Shown here: positions 1 to 7,092 of the stretch, piece by piece | How positions within the stretch are numbered: position 1 is the first letter of the stretch | Layout of the letters: each line of letters starts with the position of its first letter | Assembly: GCA_002315555.1 (NCBI GenBank) | Contig: DCHF01000049.1 | Span: forward strand, 290-64,289 | Reading direction: 5' to 3' | Length of the DNA: 64,000 bases | Source: Lachnospiraceae bacterium UBA1759 | GTDB lineage: Bacteria; Bacillota; Clostridia; Lachnospirales; Lachnospiraceae | Notes under the pieces: generated by a model | Told to the model about the DNA's origin: nothing | The model's input: only the letters and a program-made list of their open reading frames with translations | Database searches by the model: none | Made by a program: the position numbers and the translations under genes

Positions 1-46
1 CGGGCTCATAACCCGGAGGTCGCAGGTTCAAATCCTGTCCCCGCTA
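1..46 (+). tRNA. initiator tRNA-fMet (CAT), 3' part only
   Basis: The anticodon loop CTCATAA with anticodon CAT at 7-9 is flanked by GGG and CCC, the three G-C pairs typical of initiator tRNA. The T arm (GCAGG, TTCAAAT, CCTGT) follows, then acceptor strand CCCCGCT and discriminator A46. The next bases are CTT, so the CCA end is not encoded. The 5' half lies outside the window. Elongator tRNA-Met is less likely because of the GGG/CCC anticodon stem. Confidence 0.88.
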
Positions 47-50
47 CTTA

Positions 51-87
51 CGGAAAGAATAGAAATGTTCTTTCCGTTTTTTATTTT
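51..87 (+). terminator. Rho-independent terminator after tRNA-fMet
   Basis: CGGAAAGAA at 51-59 pairs with TTCTTTCCG at 68-76 and is followed by a T-rich run. It begins four bases after the tRNA end, so it closes the tRNA transcript. Confidence 0.85.
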
Positions 88-113
88 GTATTATCCTTTG
101 TACAGTCTATAAT
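85..113 (+). promoter_or_regulatory. possible promoter for the AraC-family gene
   Basis: TATAAT at 108-113 is a perfect -10 box. The -35 position 17 bases upstream reads TTTGTA, which is weak. It sits after the tRNA terminator and about 75 bases before the start codon. Weak -35 boxes are common where an activator is used, but no operator is evident. Confidence 0.35.
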
Positions 114-186
114 CTTTATCAGAGCAAAAAATGTCGAGAACTTCCGGGGATCATTTTGGTATCATTGCTTTGCAAGGAGGGAACAA

Positions 187-1068
187 ATGGACGATCAGAG
201 AAAAGCCATCCGTTTGATGCAGGACTACATCAGCGAACATATTGAAGAAGAGATCACAGCAAAGGATCTTGCGGAGGCGGCTTCTTTTTCACCATGGTAT
301 GCAAGAAAACTATTCATTAAATATCTGGACATGAGCCCGGCAGTTTATATCAGGCGCCTTAAACTGTCGCGATCCGCTTTGAAACTTAGAGATGAGCGGT
401 GTTCGATTCTGGATCTGGCAATGAATATGGGGTTTGGAAGCGTGGATGGCTACCAGCGAGCATTCAGACGCGAGTTTGGCTGCAATCCGAAAGAATACAG
501 TTTGAGTCCGGTTCCCTTATGGTTGTTTACTCCCTATTTGATCAGGGACAACGAAAGGAATGAGAAGAATATGAAAGAAATGTACAAGACAAGAAATGTG
601 TTTATTCAGGTTATCGAAAAGCCGGCAAGAAAGGTGATCATCAAGAGAGGAATCAATGCGAAGGAGTACTGGAGTTATTGCGAGGAAGTCGGATGTGATG
701 TCTGGGGGCTTCTTACAAGCATCAAATCCATTAGCGGTGAGCCCGTTTGTCTCTGGCTGCCGGAGCATTTGAGAAAGCCGGTTAACAATGAGTATGTACA
801 GGGCGTGGAAGTTGAGACGGACTATACCGGTGTAATTCCGGAAGGATTTGAAGTCATCGACTTGCCGGCGGCAACGTATCTTCTTTTTAGAGGAGAACCG
901 TTCGATGACGAAGACTTCGAGGAGGCGATCATGGAAATCTGGAACGCGGAGAAGAAGTACAATCCCGAGTTTATCGGTTACAAGTGGGATGATCAGAACC
1001 CGCGTATTCAGCTGGAACCGCTCGGAGCAAGAGGTTACATCGAACTGATGCCGGTCAAAAGCCTGTGA
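187..1068 (+). CDS. AraC-family transcriptional regulator with GyrI-like effector domain
   Basis: This 293-residue protein has an N-terminal double helix-turn-helix AraC domain (about residues 5-105). The second HTH is seen around FGSVDGYQRAFRREFGCNPKEY. A GyrI/SOUL-like small-molecule binding domain follows (about 130-290). Rob-type regulators with this order respond to drugs or other small hydrophobic ligands. The start is fixed by AAGGAGGG six bases upstream. It is a single-gene unit between two terminators, with no transporter beside it, so its target cannot be read from context. The domain architecture is clear; ligand and regulon are unknown. Confidence 0.88.
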   Translation: MDDQRKAIRLMQDYISEHIEEEITAKDLAEAASFSPWYARKLFIKYLDMSPAVYIRRLKLSRSALKLRDERCSILDLAMNMGFGSVDGYQRAFRREFGCNPKEYSLSPVPLWLFTPYLIRDNERNEKNMKEMYKTRNVFIQVIEKPARKVIIKRGINAKEYWSYCEEVGCDVWGLLTSIKSISGEPVCLWLPEHLRKPVNNEYVQGVEVETDYTGVIPEGFEVIDLPAATYLLFRGEPFDDEDFEEAIMEIWNAEKKYNPEFIGYKWDDQNPRIQLEPLGARGYIELMPVKSL

Positions 1069-1115
1069 TGAGTGAAATCCGCTAAATGTCTCCATAGAAA
1101 TAATGACAGGCATAA

Positions 1116-1161
1116 AAACAGCGCAGTGAAAATCATTTTGATTATTCACTGCGCTGTTTTA
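1116..1161 (+). terminator. terminator of the AraC-family gene
   Basis: ACAGCGCAGTGAA at 1118-1130 pairs with TTCACTGCGCTGT at 1145-1157. T-rich sequence follows and A-rich sequence precedes, so it may work in both directions. Confidence 0.85.
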
Positions 1162-1167
1162 TTATAC

Positions 1168-1386
1168 TTTAGGTGTTGTTAACCATCATTTACATGTAGA
1201 AGCTGTTTAACCATCATTTACATGTAGAAGCTGTTTAACCACCACTTACATGTAGAAGCTGTTTAACCATCATTTACACGTAGGTGTTGTTAACCATCAC
1301 TTACATGAAGTAGCTGTTTAACCATCATTTACACGTAGAGGCTGTTAACCATCACTTACACGTAGAGGTTGTTAACCATCACTTAC
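1168..1386. repeat. tandem repeat array, 27-28 bp unit, seven full copies
   Basis: Seven successive units begin AACCATCA or AACCACCA at 1181, 1209, 1237, 1265, 1292, 1320 and 1347. A partial unit begins at 1374 and a half unit precedes 1181. Each unit ends in a variant of GTAGAAGCTGTTT or GTAGAGGCTGTT. Lengths alternate between 27 and 28, so the array cannot be one reading frame. Variants swap CATGTA and CACGTA. There are no spacers, which rules out CRISPR. It fills the space between the AraC-gene terminator and the stop codon of the GH3 gene. Confidence 0.93.
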
Positions 1387-1393
1387 GGGCGAA

Positions 1394-3778
1394 TTATTTT
1401 ACCGTTGCTTCTGCATAGAAGCCGCGCTTTGTATAATCGATCGCGACAGTTTTCTCCTGGCGGAAAATGATGCGGTCTTTTCTGGTACGGCTGTCCGGTC
1501 CGATGTAGAAAGCAAAGTCGCCGGCTTCCAGGATCCAGTTGCCGTCTTCATCGCGGAAGGCGAGCTGGTCTAACTGCAGGCGGAAGTTTACGGTCTTGGT
1601 CTGGCCGGGTTCCAGGGTGATGCGCTTGAAGCCGGCCAACTCCTGGTAGGGACGGATCACGGAACCGATAAGGTCGCGGGCATACAGCTGAACGACTTCG
1701 TCGCCGGAACGATCGCCGGTGTTCTTAACATCGACCGAGATATTCAGCACCGGATTTTCCTTACCGTCGGAAGTGAGCTGCATATTGCTGTACTCAAAGG
1801 TGGTATAGGAAAGGCCGAAGCCGAAGGGGCGATGGAGATTCTTCGGCGCATCGCCGTAGAGGCCTGCGGTAGCACCGCCTGAGTATTCGTGGCTTCCGTT
1901 GTGCTGGTAATGATAGTAGGGGATCATACCCTCATCATAAGGCACATCAAAGGGAAGGCGTCCGGCCGGATTGTTTTTGCCCAGGAGCGTATTGACCACT
2001 GCAGCAGCACCGTAGGTGTTTGGCAGCCAGGTCTCCAGGATTGCATCGGCCTTCTCATAAGCGTCGGTGTGGACCAGCGGACGGGCATCGGTATGGATTA
2101 CCACACATTTCTTTGCAGCCTGTAAGACTCTACGGGCCAGTTCATTCTGACTGGCAGGAAGTCCGATGTTCCGCGTGTCCAGACCTTCGGCATGGTTGGA
2201 ATGAGCGCCCCAGCCGCACTTAGCGCCAACGGTCAGGAAGACAAGATCGGCTTCTGCTGCAGCAGCAACAGCCGTGTCGAAATCGGTTTTTTCGGGATTC
2301 AGGAAGCTGCAGCCTTCAACATACACAGCATCCGGGAATTCTTCGCGGATCGCTTCAAAAATGGTTTTTGCTTCCGGATCGTATTTACGGATGCGGGCAT
2401 CCATCCACTGAATGGCCTGTTCATGAGAGAAGGGATATGTCCGTTTCGGGAAGCCTTTCTCTGCAAGCGGATCAAATACCGGACGTTTCGGAGTTTCCGT
2501 TCCGATCATCTCAAGACGGCCGAGGTTCATATCGACCAGCGTGGTATAGGTATAGCCGGAATACAGGAAACGGAGGCCGTTGCCTGTGGGACCGATGACC
2601 GCTACCTTCAGCTTCTTATCCGTCAGCGGCAGGATACCGTTGTTTTTGGTCAGGGTCATTACCTTTTCCGCCGCCTTCAAATTGGCTTCCTTATGCGCGG
2701 GATTCCGGAATGCTTCTTTGATCATCTCATCCCGCGGCATGCAGTTTTCAAAAAGTCCCAGTTCGAACTTGAACTTCAGAATTCGCAGGCAAGCACGGTC
2801 TAAGAGCTCGTCGGTGACGCGACCCTCTTCCAATGCCTGCTGTAAGGGCTCCGCGTATCCCAGAGGATTCGGGCATTCCAGGTCAAGACCGGCCTCCAGA
2901 CACTGAGCGGCTGCTTCTTTAAGATCCTCCGCGGTGCGGAAGCTGAAGACAAGGCGTTCAATGGAGCCGTAATCACTGACGACCGGGCCGGTAAAGCCAA
3001 GATCGTCGCGAAGAAGATCGGTCAGGATCTTCTTGCTGGCGCAGACCGGGCGTCCGTTCACTTCGGAATAGGAATTCATGATGGTGCCCAGGTTTGCAAG
3101 GCGGATCGCTGCCTCAAAGGGCTTCGCGAACACTTCGCGAAGATCCCGCTCATCCACCACGGACTTGTTCATATTCAGTCCGCCTTCGGTCTGTGAGTAT
3201 GCCAGGAAGTGTTTTCCGGTCGCGGAAGCGCCGTTTTTCAGATCATCGGTCTGCAGGCCTTTTACAAAGGCAACGCTCATTGCTGCGGAAAGTGTGGGGT
3301 CGTTGCCGTAGGTTTCGCTGACTCTGCCCCAGCGAAGGTCGCGCGGAATATCAAGGACCGGCGACAGGGCGTGGCGGAAACCGACGGAGACCATCTGGCG
3401 ACGTACGCGGTCCATCATGTCCTGAACGGTATCGGGGCTGAATGAAGCGCCCAGAGAAATTGAAGTGGGGAAGGACGATGCCTGTTCCATCAGCACACCG
3501 CTGAGCGCTTCGTTATGTACGATCGCCGGGATGCGGAAACGTGAGGAATTCATGCATTCCTCCTGGATCTGCCGGATGGCGGCAGCGGTGTTCTCCGGGG
3601 TCACATGCTCTAAAAGCCCCTCAACGAAGATCTCGCCCATTCCATCCTTCAGATCGCCCTCGCCGGCTTTGTAGATGCGACACTGGATCTGCTTCAGCTT
3701 TTCTTCGCGGGTCATACGGCTCAGAAGATCGGCCGCGCGCTCCGCGGGTGAAAGGGTCGAATCAAGATATTTTTCCAT
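1394..3778 (-). CDS. glycoside hydrolase family 3 (beta-glucosidase/beta-xylosidase type)
   Basis: This 794-residue exo-acting GH3 enzyme is predicted to release terminal beta-linked sugars from oligosaccharides. The N-terminal GH3 barrel includes DLRWGR (148-152) and GKH (188-190). The nucleophile is D269 in VVSDYGS, where Tyr replaces the commoner Trp. The alpha/beta domain spans about 380-610 and a fibronectin-III-like domain about 690-770. There is no signal peptide, so it is cytoplasmic. The start is set by AGGAGG seven bases before ATG. It is transcribed alone and ends eight bases from the tandem repeat array. GH3 members vary in sugar preference; the substrate cannot be fixed from sequence. 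Confidence 0.92.
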   Translation of the reverse strand: MEKYLDSTLSPAERAADLLSRMTREEKLKQIQCRIYKAGEGDLKDGMGEIFVEGLLEHVTPENTAAAIRQIQEECMNSSRFRIPAIVHNEALSGVLMEQASSFPTSISLGASFSPDTVQDMMDRVRRQMVSVGFRHALSPVLDIPRDLRWGRVSETYGNDPTLSAAMSVAFVKGLQTDDLKNGASATGKHFLAYSQTEGGLNMNKSVVDERDLREVFAKPFEAAIRLANLGTIMNSYSEVNGRPVCASKKILTDLLRDDLGFTGPVVSDYGSIERLVFSFRTAEDLKEAAAQCLEAGLDLECPNPLGYAEPLQQALEEGRVTDELLDRACLRILKFKFELGLFENCMPRDEMIKEAFRNPAHKEANLKAAEKVMTLTKNNGILPLTDKKLKVAVIGPTGNGLRFLYSGYTYTTLVDMNLGRLEMIGTETPKRPVFDPLAEKGFPKRTYPFSHEQAIQWMDARIRKYDPEAKTIFEAIREEFPDAVYVEGCSFLNPEKTDFDTAVAAAAEADLVFLTVGAKCGWGAHSNHAEGLDTRNIGLPASQNELARRVLQAAKKCVVIHTDARPLVHTDAYEKADAILETWLPNTYGAAAVVNTLLGKNNPAGRLPFDVPYDEGMIPYYHYQHNGSHEYSGGATAGLYGDAPKNLHRPFGFGLSYTTFEYSNMQLTSDGKENPVLNISVDVKNTGDRSGDEVVQLYARDLIGSVIRPYQELAGFKRITLEPGQTKTVNFRLQLDQLAFRDEDGNWILEAGDFAFYIGPDSRTRKDRIIFRQEKTVAIDYTKRGFYAEATVK

Positions 3779-3919
3779 CGAATACCTCCTAGTTCTGACA
3801 TTTTCGATATTTCATCGGATTATTGATTTCAGCATAGCAGACTCATGGGGGGATGTCGAGAAGCGGAGGGTGTGCAAAATCGACTATTTGAGTCGGACAT
3901 GTTTTTGTCGCATAAGAGC

Positions 3920-4027
3920 CGGCCCAACATGCCTTTGTTTGAACCATACGGTCCGCTGACCGGCCCAACATGCCTTTGTTTGAACCCTGCGGTCCGCTGA
4001 ACGGCTCAGCGGACCTTTTGTTTGAAC
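3920..4027. repeat. about 41-bp tandem repeat derived from a gene 3' end
   Basis: Two 40-bp units at 3920-3959 and 3961-4000 differ at two positions. Each begins CGGCCCAACATG and ends GGTCCGCTGA. The core TTTGTTTGAAC starts at 3934, 3975 and again at 4017. The third core lies inside the last codons of the neighbouring regulator gene, so the array looks like duplication of that gene's end. Confidence 0.85.
3991..4019 (+). terminator. hairpin over the regulator stop codon, possible terminator
   Basis: GGTCCGCTGA at 3991-4000 pairs with TCAGCGGACC at 4006-4015, followed on the plus strand by CTTTTG. The stem covers the stop codon of the minus-strand regulator. On the minus strand there is no U-tract, so the function for that gene is unclear. 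Confidence 0.45.
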
Positions 4028-4593
4028 AGCCCGTGGCGGTTGCAGTAAAAGTAGATCCAGCGGGTGCGCCGGACTTTGAAATAGGCTTCCGGACTGCCCT
4101 CCGAATAGAGTTTGGTCAGTTCGTAGCTATTATCGGCAACGGAGGCCATAAACGAGATGTAATGCGTTTTGGACATATCGTGCGGGGCAGTTACATAGTA
4201 CTCGTCCTCGATCCGTTCGATGTTCAGCCTGTGCTCTTCGTTTGCGAGCTCTGCCTCCTGCGGGGGCAGGGTGATGCCGCAGCAGCTGATGGAAGATTCG
4301 CCTGTGCTGACGATGATGTTTCCGCAAACGGGACACACATAGAACTTGATCTTCTGCATGTTGAAGGAACGGTTGGTATTGGTAATGTCTTCTCCGGAGA
4401 GAAGCTCGATCACGGAAATTCCAAGGGCCGATGCCAGCGGCTCCAGCATGGTGATATCGGGGTAACCGCGGCCGGTCTCCCACTTGGAAACGGATTTGTC
4501 GCTGACATTCAGCTTTTCCGCAAGCTGAAGCTGGGTCATGTTGTGATCTTCACGTAGTTTTTTGATCATGGACCCGGTGATGTATTGATTCAT
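4006..4593 (-). CDS. XRE-type HTH regulator fused to a desulfoferrodoxin/superoxide-reductase-like domain
   Basis: The 195-residue protein starts at the ATG served by AAGGAGGTG; a longer frame upstream lacks a ribosome site. Residues 1-65 are a Cro/CI-type HTH. Next comes a desulforedoxin-like metal knot: C87, C90, C104, C105. The C-terminal part matches the superoxide reductase active site in order and spacing: E119-E-H121, H138 and H144 six apart, C184 and H187 three apart in YCNRHG. In characterised enzymes E-K-H precedes the first ligand; here the Lys is Glu. The likely role is a redox or iron-sensing repressor. A palindrome lies upstream, before a divergent membrane protease gene. Family assignment is firm; the sensing role is inference. 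Confidence 0.85.
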   Translation of the reverse strand: MNQYITGSMIKKLREDHNMTQLQLAEKLNVSDKSVSKWETGRGYPDITMLEPLASALGISVIELLSGEDITNTNRSFNMQKIKFYVCPVCGNIIVSTGESSISCCGITLPPQEAELANEEHRLNIERIEDEYYVTAPHDMSKTHYISFMASVADNSYELTKLYSEGSPEAYFKVRRTRWIYFYCNRHGLFKQKVR

Positions 4594-4682
4594 GGAATCA
4601 CCTCCTTTTGTTCGAGGATAGCATATCGCGGAATGCTTGCCCACCTACGGAGAGTAGAGAGGGGCAGTGCGCCGGCGACATA

Positions 4683-4711
4683 TTGACACATCGGCTATAT
4701 GGATATACAGT
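4683..4711 (+). promoter_or_regulatory. promoter of the YhfC-type protease gene
   Basis: TTGACA at 4683-4688 and TACAGT at 4706-4711 are separated by 17 bases. This sits about 80 bases before the start codon and ahead of the CGGTCCG palindrome. Confidence 0.6.
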
Positions 4712-4736
4712 ACAGCTAATAGGAAACATTGGTTTT

Positions 4737-4768
4737 GGTCCGGTGCGGCCACACGGTCCGACGGACCG
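4737..4768. promoter_or_regulatory. CGGTCCG palindrome, candidate operator
   Basis: CGGTCCG at 4754-4760 and CGGACCG at 4762-4768 form a perfect 15-bp palindrome around one base. An extra half site GGTCCG lies at 4737-4742. It is between the divergent HTH regulator and protease genes, downstream of the plus-strand promoter, where a repressor could block. The same GGTCCG core occurs in the repeats at 3920-4015. Confidence 0.5.
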
Positions 4769-4790
4769 ACTATAAAATTTTGGAGGAACT

Positions 4791-5618
4791 ATGGTATCGG
4801 GAGCAACGATTTTTGCTATTATTTTTGAAATGATCTTTGTGCTCGCTCTTGCGACGGTAATGTGCATCGTGATCAAGAAGAAATACAAGACTTCACTTCC
4901 GCTGTTTTTCATCGGCGGGGCGACCTTCTTTGTCTTTGCGATGATTCTTGAGCGGATCCTGCATTCGGTCGTGATGCTGACCGGGGCGATGGAAAAGCTT
5001 CAGGCCAACATTTGGTTATATGCTCTTTACGGTGGTCTCGCAGCGGGCATATTTGAAGAGGTTGGCCGGTATGTGGTCTTGACGGTCGTCCGGAGCGTGT
5101 GTGTTAAGAAGAATTGGAAGGCGATGGAAAAGCCGTACAATGCGCTGATGTTCGGTGCGGGACACGGCGGTTTTGAGGCGGTTCTCCTGATTTTTTCCGC
5201 GATGATCAACAATATGCTCTTTGCCGTGCTGATCAATACCGGACGGACCGAATGGCTGCTTTCGCAGATTCCGGAGGCCCAGCAGGGGACGTATATTCAG
5301 GCATTTGAGACGCTGAAGACGGCCGGTTCCTATGTTTTCTACCTGGGTTGTTTGGAACGTGTATCAGCTGTGATCCTTCACATTGGATTCTCCGCGCTCG
5401 TATGGACCGCTGTCACTAAGAAAAAAGGACTGCTGCTTCCTGCGGCAATCCTTCTTCATGCACTTGTTGACGGCGTGATGGTCGTTCTTTCCTCAAAAGG
5501 AATCAACAATTTCCTTTTAGAAGGTATCATTCTTGTGATGGCACTGATCAGCACGGCGGTTTGCCTTACGGTTTGGAAGAAGAGTTGTTTTTCTTCTTCG
5601 GCTTCGATTTCCGATTGA
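4791..5618 (+). CDS. YhfC-family glutamic-type intramembrane protease
   Basis: This 275-residue, about eight-helix membrane protein carries the signature of the CPBP/YhfC superfamily. It has E89-E90-x-x-R93 in a membrane helix (IFEEVGRY), H125 and E129 in GHGGFEA, H197 in LHIGF, and H223 with D227 in LHALVDG. Members cut or process peptides within the membrane; substrates of YhfC proteins are mostly unknown. The start has TGGAGGA seven bases upstream. It is divergent from the HTH/superoxide-reductase-like regulator, which may control it. The 3' end overlaps the convergent DUF2278 gene by 53 bases. Confidence 0.85.
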   Translation: MVSGATIFAIIFEMIFVLALATVMCIVIKKKYKTSLPLFFIGGATFFVFAMILERILHSVVMLTGAMEKLQANIWLYALYGGLAAGIFEEVGRYVVLTVVRSVCVKKNWKAMEKPYNALMFGAGHGGFEAVLLIFSAMINNMLFAVLINTGRTEWLLSQIPEAQQGTYIQAFETLKTAGSYVFYLGCLERVSAVILHIGFSALVWTAVTKKKGLLLPAAILLHALVDGVMVVLSSKGINNFLLEGIILVMALISTAVCLTVWKKSCFSSSASISD

Positions 5619-6216
5619 AGGTAGAGTAGAAGGCAACGATCTTTCCGGTATCGGGAAAAACAAAATAGAGTGCGCCGTCTTCACAGGGGCGATCCTTTTC
5701 TGCCCAGCGGGATCCTTTGGGGCTGTTCTGATTCATGTGAATATCGTGAATGCCCTGACCGGGAAGGAAATGGAAGGTGTAGTCCTCCTCGTGCGGCTTC
5801 GGCCCCCAGAGGTTTCCGAAAGCCAGAATGAATGCGGAGGGCGAGGCCATCGACTCCCCGGTAAGTGCGCGGATCCGGTCCTCGAGAGAGATCATATCCG
5901 TGTAACCGTCTACACATTCCGTCAGTTCGGCATCGTCAAAGAGTGGCTGGATCGTATAATCCAGGTAATAGTCCGGGTGGTCTGTTTTTTTGTAAAGACC
6001 ATCCGGAATTTCCATATAGCGCGCGAGCATGGCGATCGCGGCGTCCGCGGGCTCCTTCAGGCAATAGCGCATGTTGGTAACGGGTTTGCTGGAACGAACA
6101 TTGACCGCCAGGGAATAATCCTGATCATCTGCGACGGTGTGAATGTAAAAGTGGTTATCGTCCGAATGGTCGTTGTATTCGATTGCGTAGGATTTTAACA
6201 GACAATATTTGGACAA
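5566..6216 (-). CDS. DUF2278 family protein (YukJ-like)
   Basis: This 216-residue protein resembles the DUF2278 family in the FHFLPGQGIHDIHMNQ segment, where conserved His and Asp residues suggest metal or nucleotide binding. Its biochemical role is unknown. A TTG start at 6214-6216 is chosen because AGGAGGG lies correctly upstream and no ATG fits. A Lys/Ser-rich tail (KPKKKNNSSSKP) is encoded in the overlap with the convergent protease gene. It lies 15 bases after the Nudix gene in the same direction, so the two are probably cotranscribed. Confidence 0.75.
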   Translation of the reverse strand: MSKYCLLKSYAIEYNDHSDDNHFYIHTVADDQDYSLAVNVRSSKPVTNMRYCLKEPADAAIAMLARYMEIPDGLYKKTDHPDYYLDYTIQPLFDDAELTECVDGYTDMISLEDRIRALTGESMASPSAFILAFGNLWGPKPHEEDYTFHFLPGQGIHDIHMNQNSPKGSRWAEKDRPCEDGALYFVFPDTGKIVAFYSTFNRKSKPKKKNNSSSKP

Positions 6217-6231
6217 GGGACCCTCCTGATG

Positions 6232-6786
6232 TTAAAACGGGAAACCGATGTATTTCATCATGGTCTCCATACCGCCGATGGGTACGCACAGTTCCGGATC
6301 ATGGCGCAGGCAGCGGTCGTGCGCGTCCTGAAGGTCGAACCAGCGGACTTCGGAAACCTCCTCGGTCTGCAACGTGAGGGCGGTGATATCGACCGGCTTT
6401 TTGTAAATGTAAACGTAGGAAACTTCGTTGTCACAGAAGAGTTTTCCGTAGAATTCCTTGGAGTAGCGGATGTCGAATTTGCCGGCGAATTCAAGCTCGT
6501 CGGGGGTCGCGTCAATGCCGATCTCCTCGGACAGCTCACGGACGGCGGAGATGAGTGGCTCATCGCCCGCGTGGATGTGGCCGGATGAGGAGGTGTCATA
6601 GCGGCCGGGGAAGGAATCCTTGTTATCGCTGCGCTTCTGAAGAAGGACCTCGGTGCGGCCGTTGTTTTCGCGAATGACCCAGATGTGGGCGGTGCGGTGG
6701 CGGATGCCCTCCGCATGCGCGGTGGTGCGTTCGACCGTTTCACCCGTCGGGGTGCCAAATTCATCTACAATATCGAAAATTTCCAT
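6232..6786 (-). CDS. Nudix hydrolase (isopentenyl-diphosphate isomerase-like subgroup)
   Basis: The 184-residue protein holds a Nudix box: GHIHAGD, then REL-x-EE-x-GI. Asp replaces the first Glu of the consensus, as often seen in this subgroup. It should hydrolyse a nucleoside-diphosphate-linked substrate or isomerise a prenyl diphosphate; the opening EIFDIVDEFGTPTG is typical of the IDI-like/YfcD group. The start ATG at 6784-6786 follows CCGGAGAT; the open frame continues far upstream into AT-rich sequence but shows no homology there. It is likely in an operon with the DUF2278 gene. The substrate is unknown. Confidence 0.85.
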   Translation of the reverse strand: MEIFDIVDEFGTPTGETVERTTAHAEGIRHRTAHIWVIRENNGRTEVLLQKRSDNKDSFPGRYDTSSSGHIHAGDEPLISAVRELSEEIGIDATPDELEFAGKFDIRYSKEFYGKLFCDNEVSYVYIYKKPVDITALTLQTEEVSEVRWFDLQDAHDRCLRHDPELCVPIGGMETMMKYIGFPF

Positions 6787-6931
6787 AATATCTCCGGATG
6801 CAAATTGATACTGATATTTTAGCATAAAATGGTGGGAAAGCAATTGCGAGAGAACGATTTGGAGGGAAAAGTAAAATATCGCGTGCCGGTCGGAGAGATT
6901 TGCACCTTCGGAAGAAAAGCACAAAATGACG

Positions 6932-6969
6932 ATCCACATTATCCACAATATATTGTGGATAATGTGGAT
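6932..6969. promoter_or_regulatory. 38-bp perfect palindrome containing two inverted DnaA boxes
   Basis: Arms 6932-6950 and 6951-6969 are exact reverse complements with no loop. Each arm contains the consensus DnaA box TTATCCACA (6939-6947 on plus, 6954-6962 on minus), separated by ATATAT. A T-rich run follows on the plus strand, so a terminator role is also possible. It lies between the divergent Nudix and CAP-lipoprotein genes. Confidence 0.8.
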
Positions 6970-7006
6970 TTTTCTTTTCTGTAAATGTGCATAAAAACCC
7001 AAGATA

Positions 7007-7070
7007 TTGACGGACAAATTGGATATTTTTAGTATCTTGTGTTTACAAGCTTCAAAGGTTATACTATATG
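7007..7070 (+). promoter_or_regulatory. promoter region of the CAP lipoprotein gene
   Basis: Two sigma-A candidates are visible. One is TTGACG at 7007 with TAGTAT at 7030-7035. The other is TTTACA at 7042 with TATATG at 7065-7070. Both have 17-base spacers. The second is closer to the start codon at 7093. Confidence 0.5.
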
Positions 7071-7092
7071 TAGTATTCTTTGAGGTGAGCAA

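Noticed and set aside
1168..1386. CRISPR array
   Set aside because: Units are directly adjacent with no spacers, and no cas gene is present.
6932..6969. Replication origin (oriC)
   Set aside because: Only two DnaA boxes, no AT-rich unwinding cluster with further boxes, and no dnaA, dnaN or gyrB nearby.
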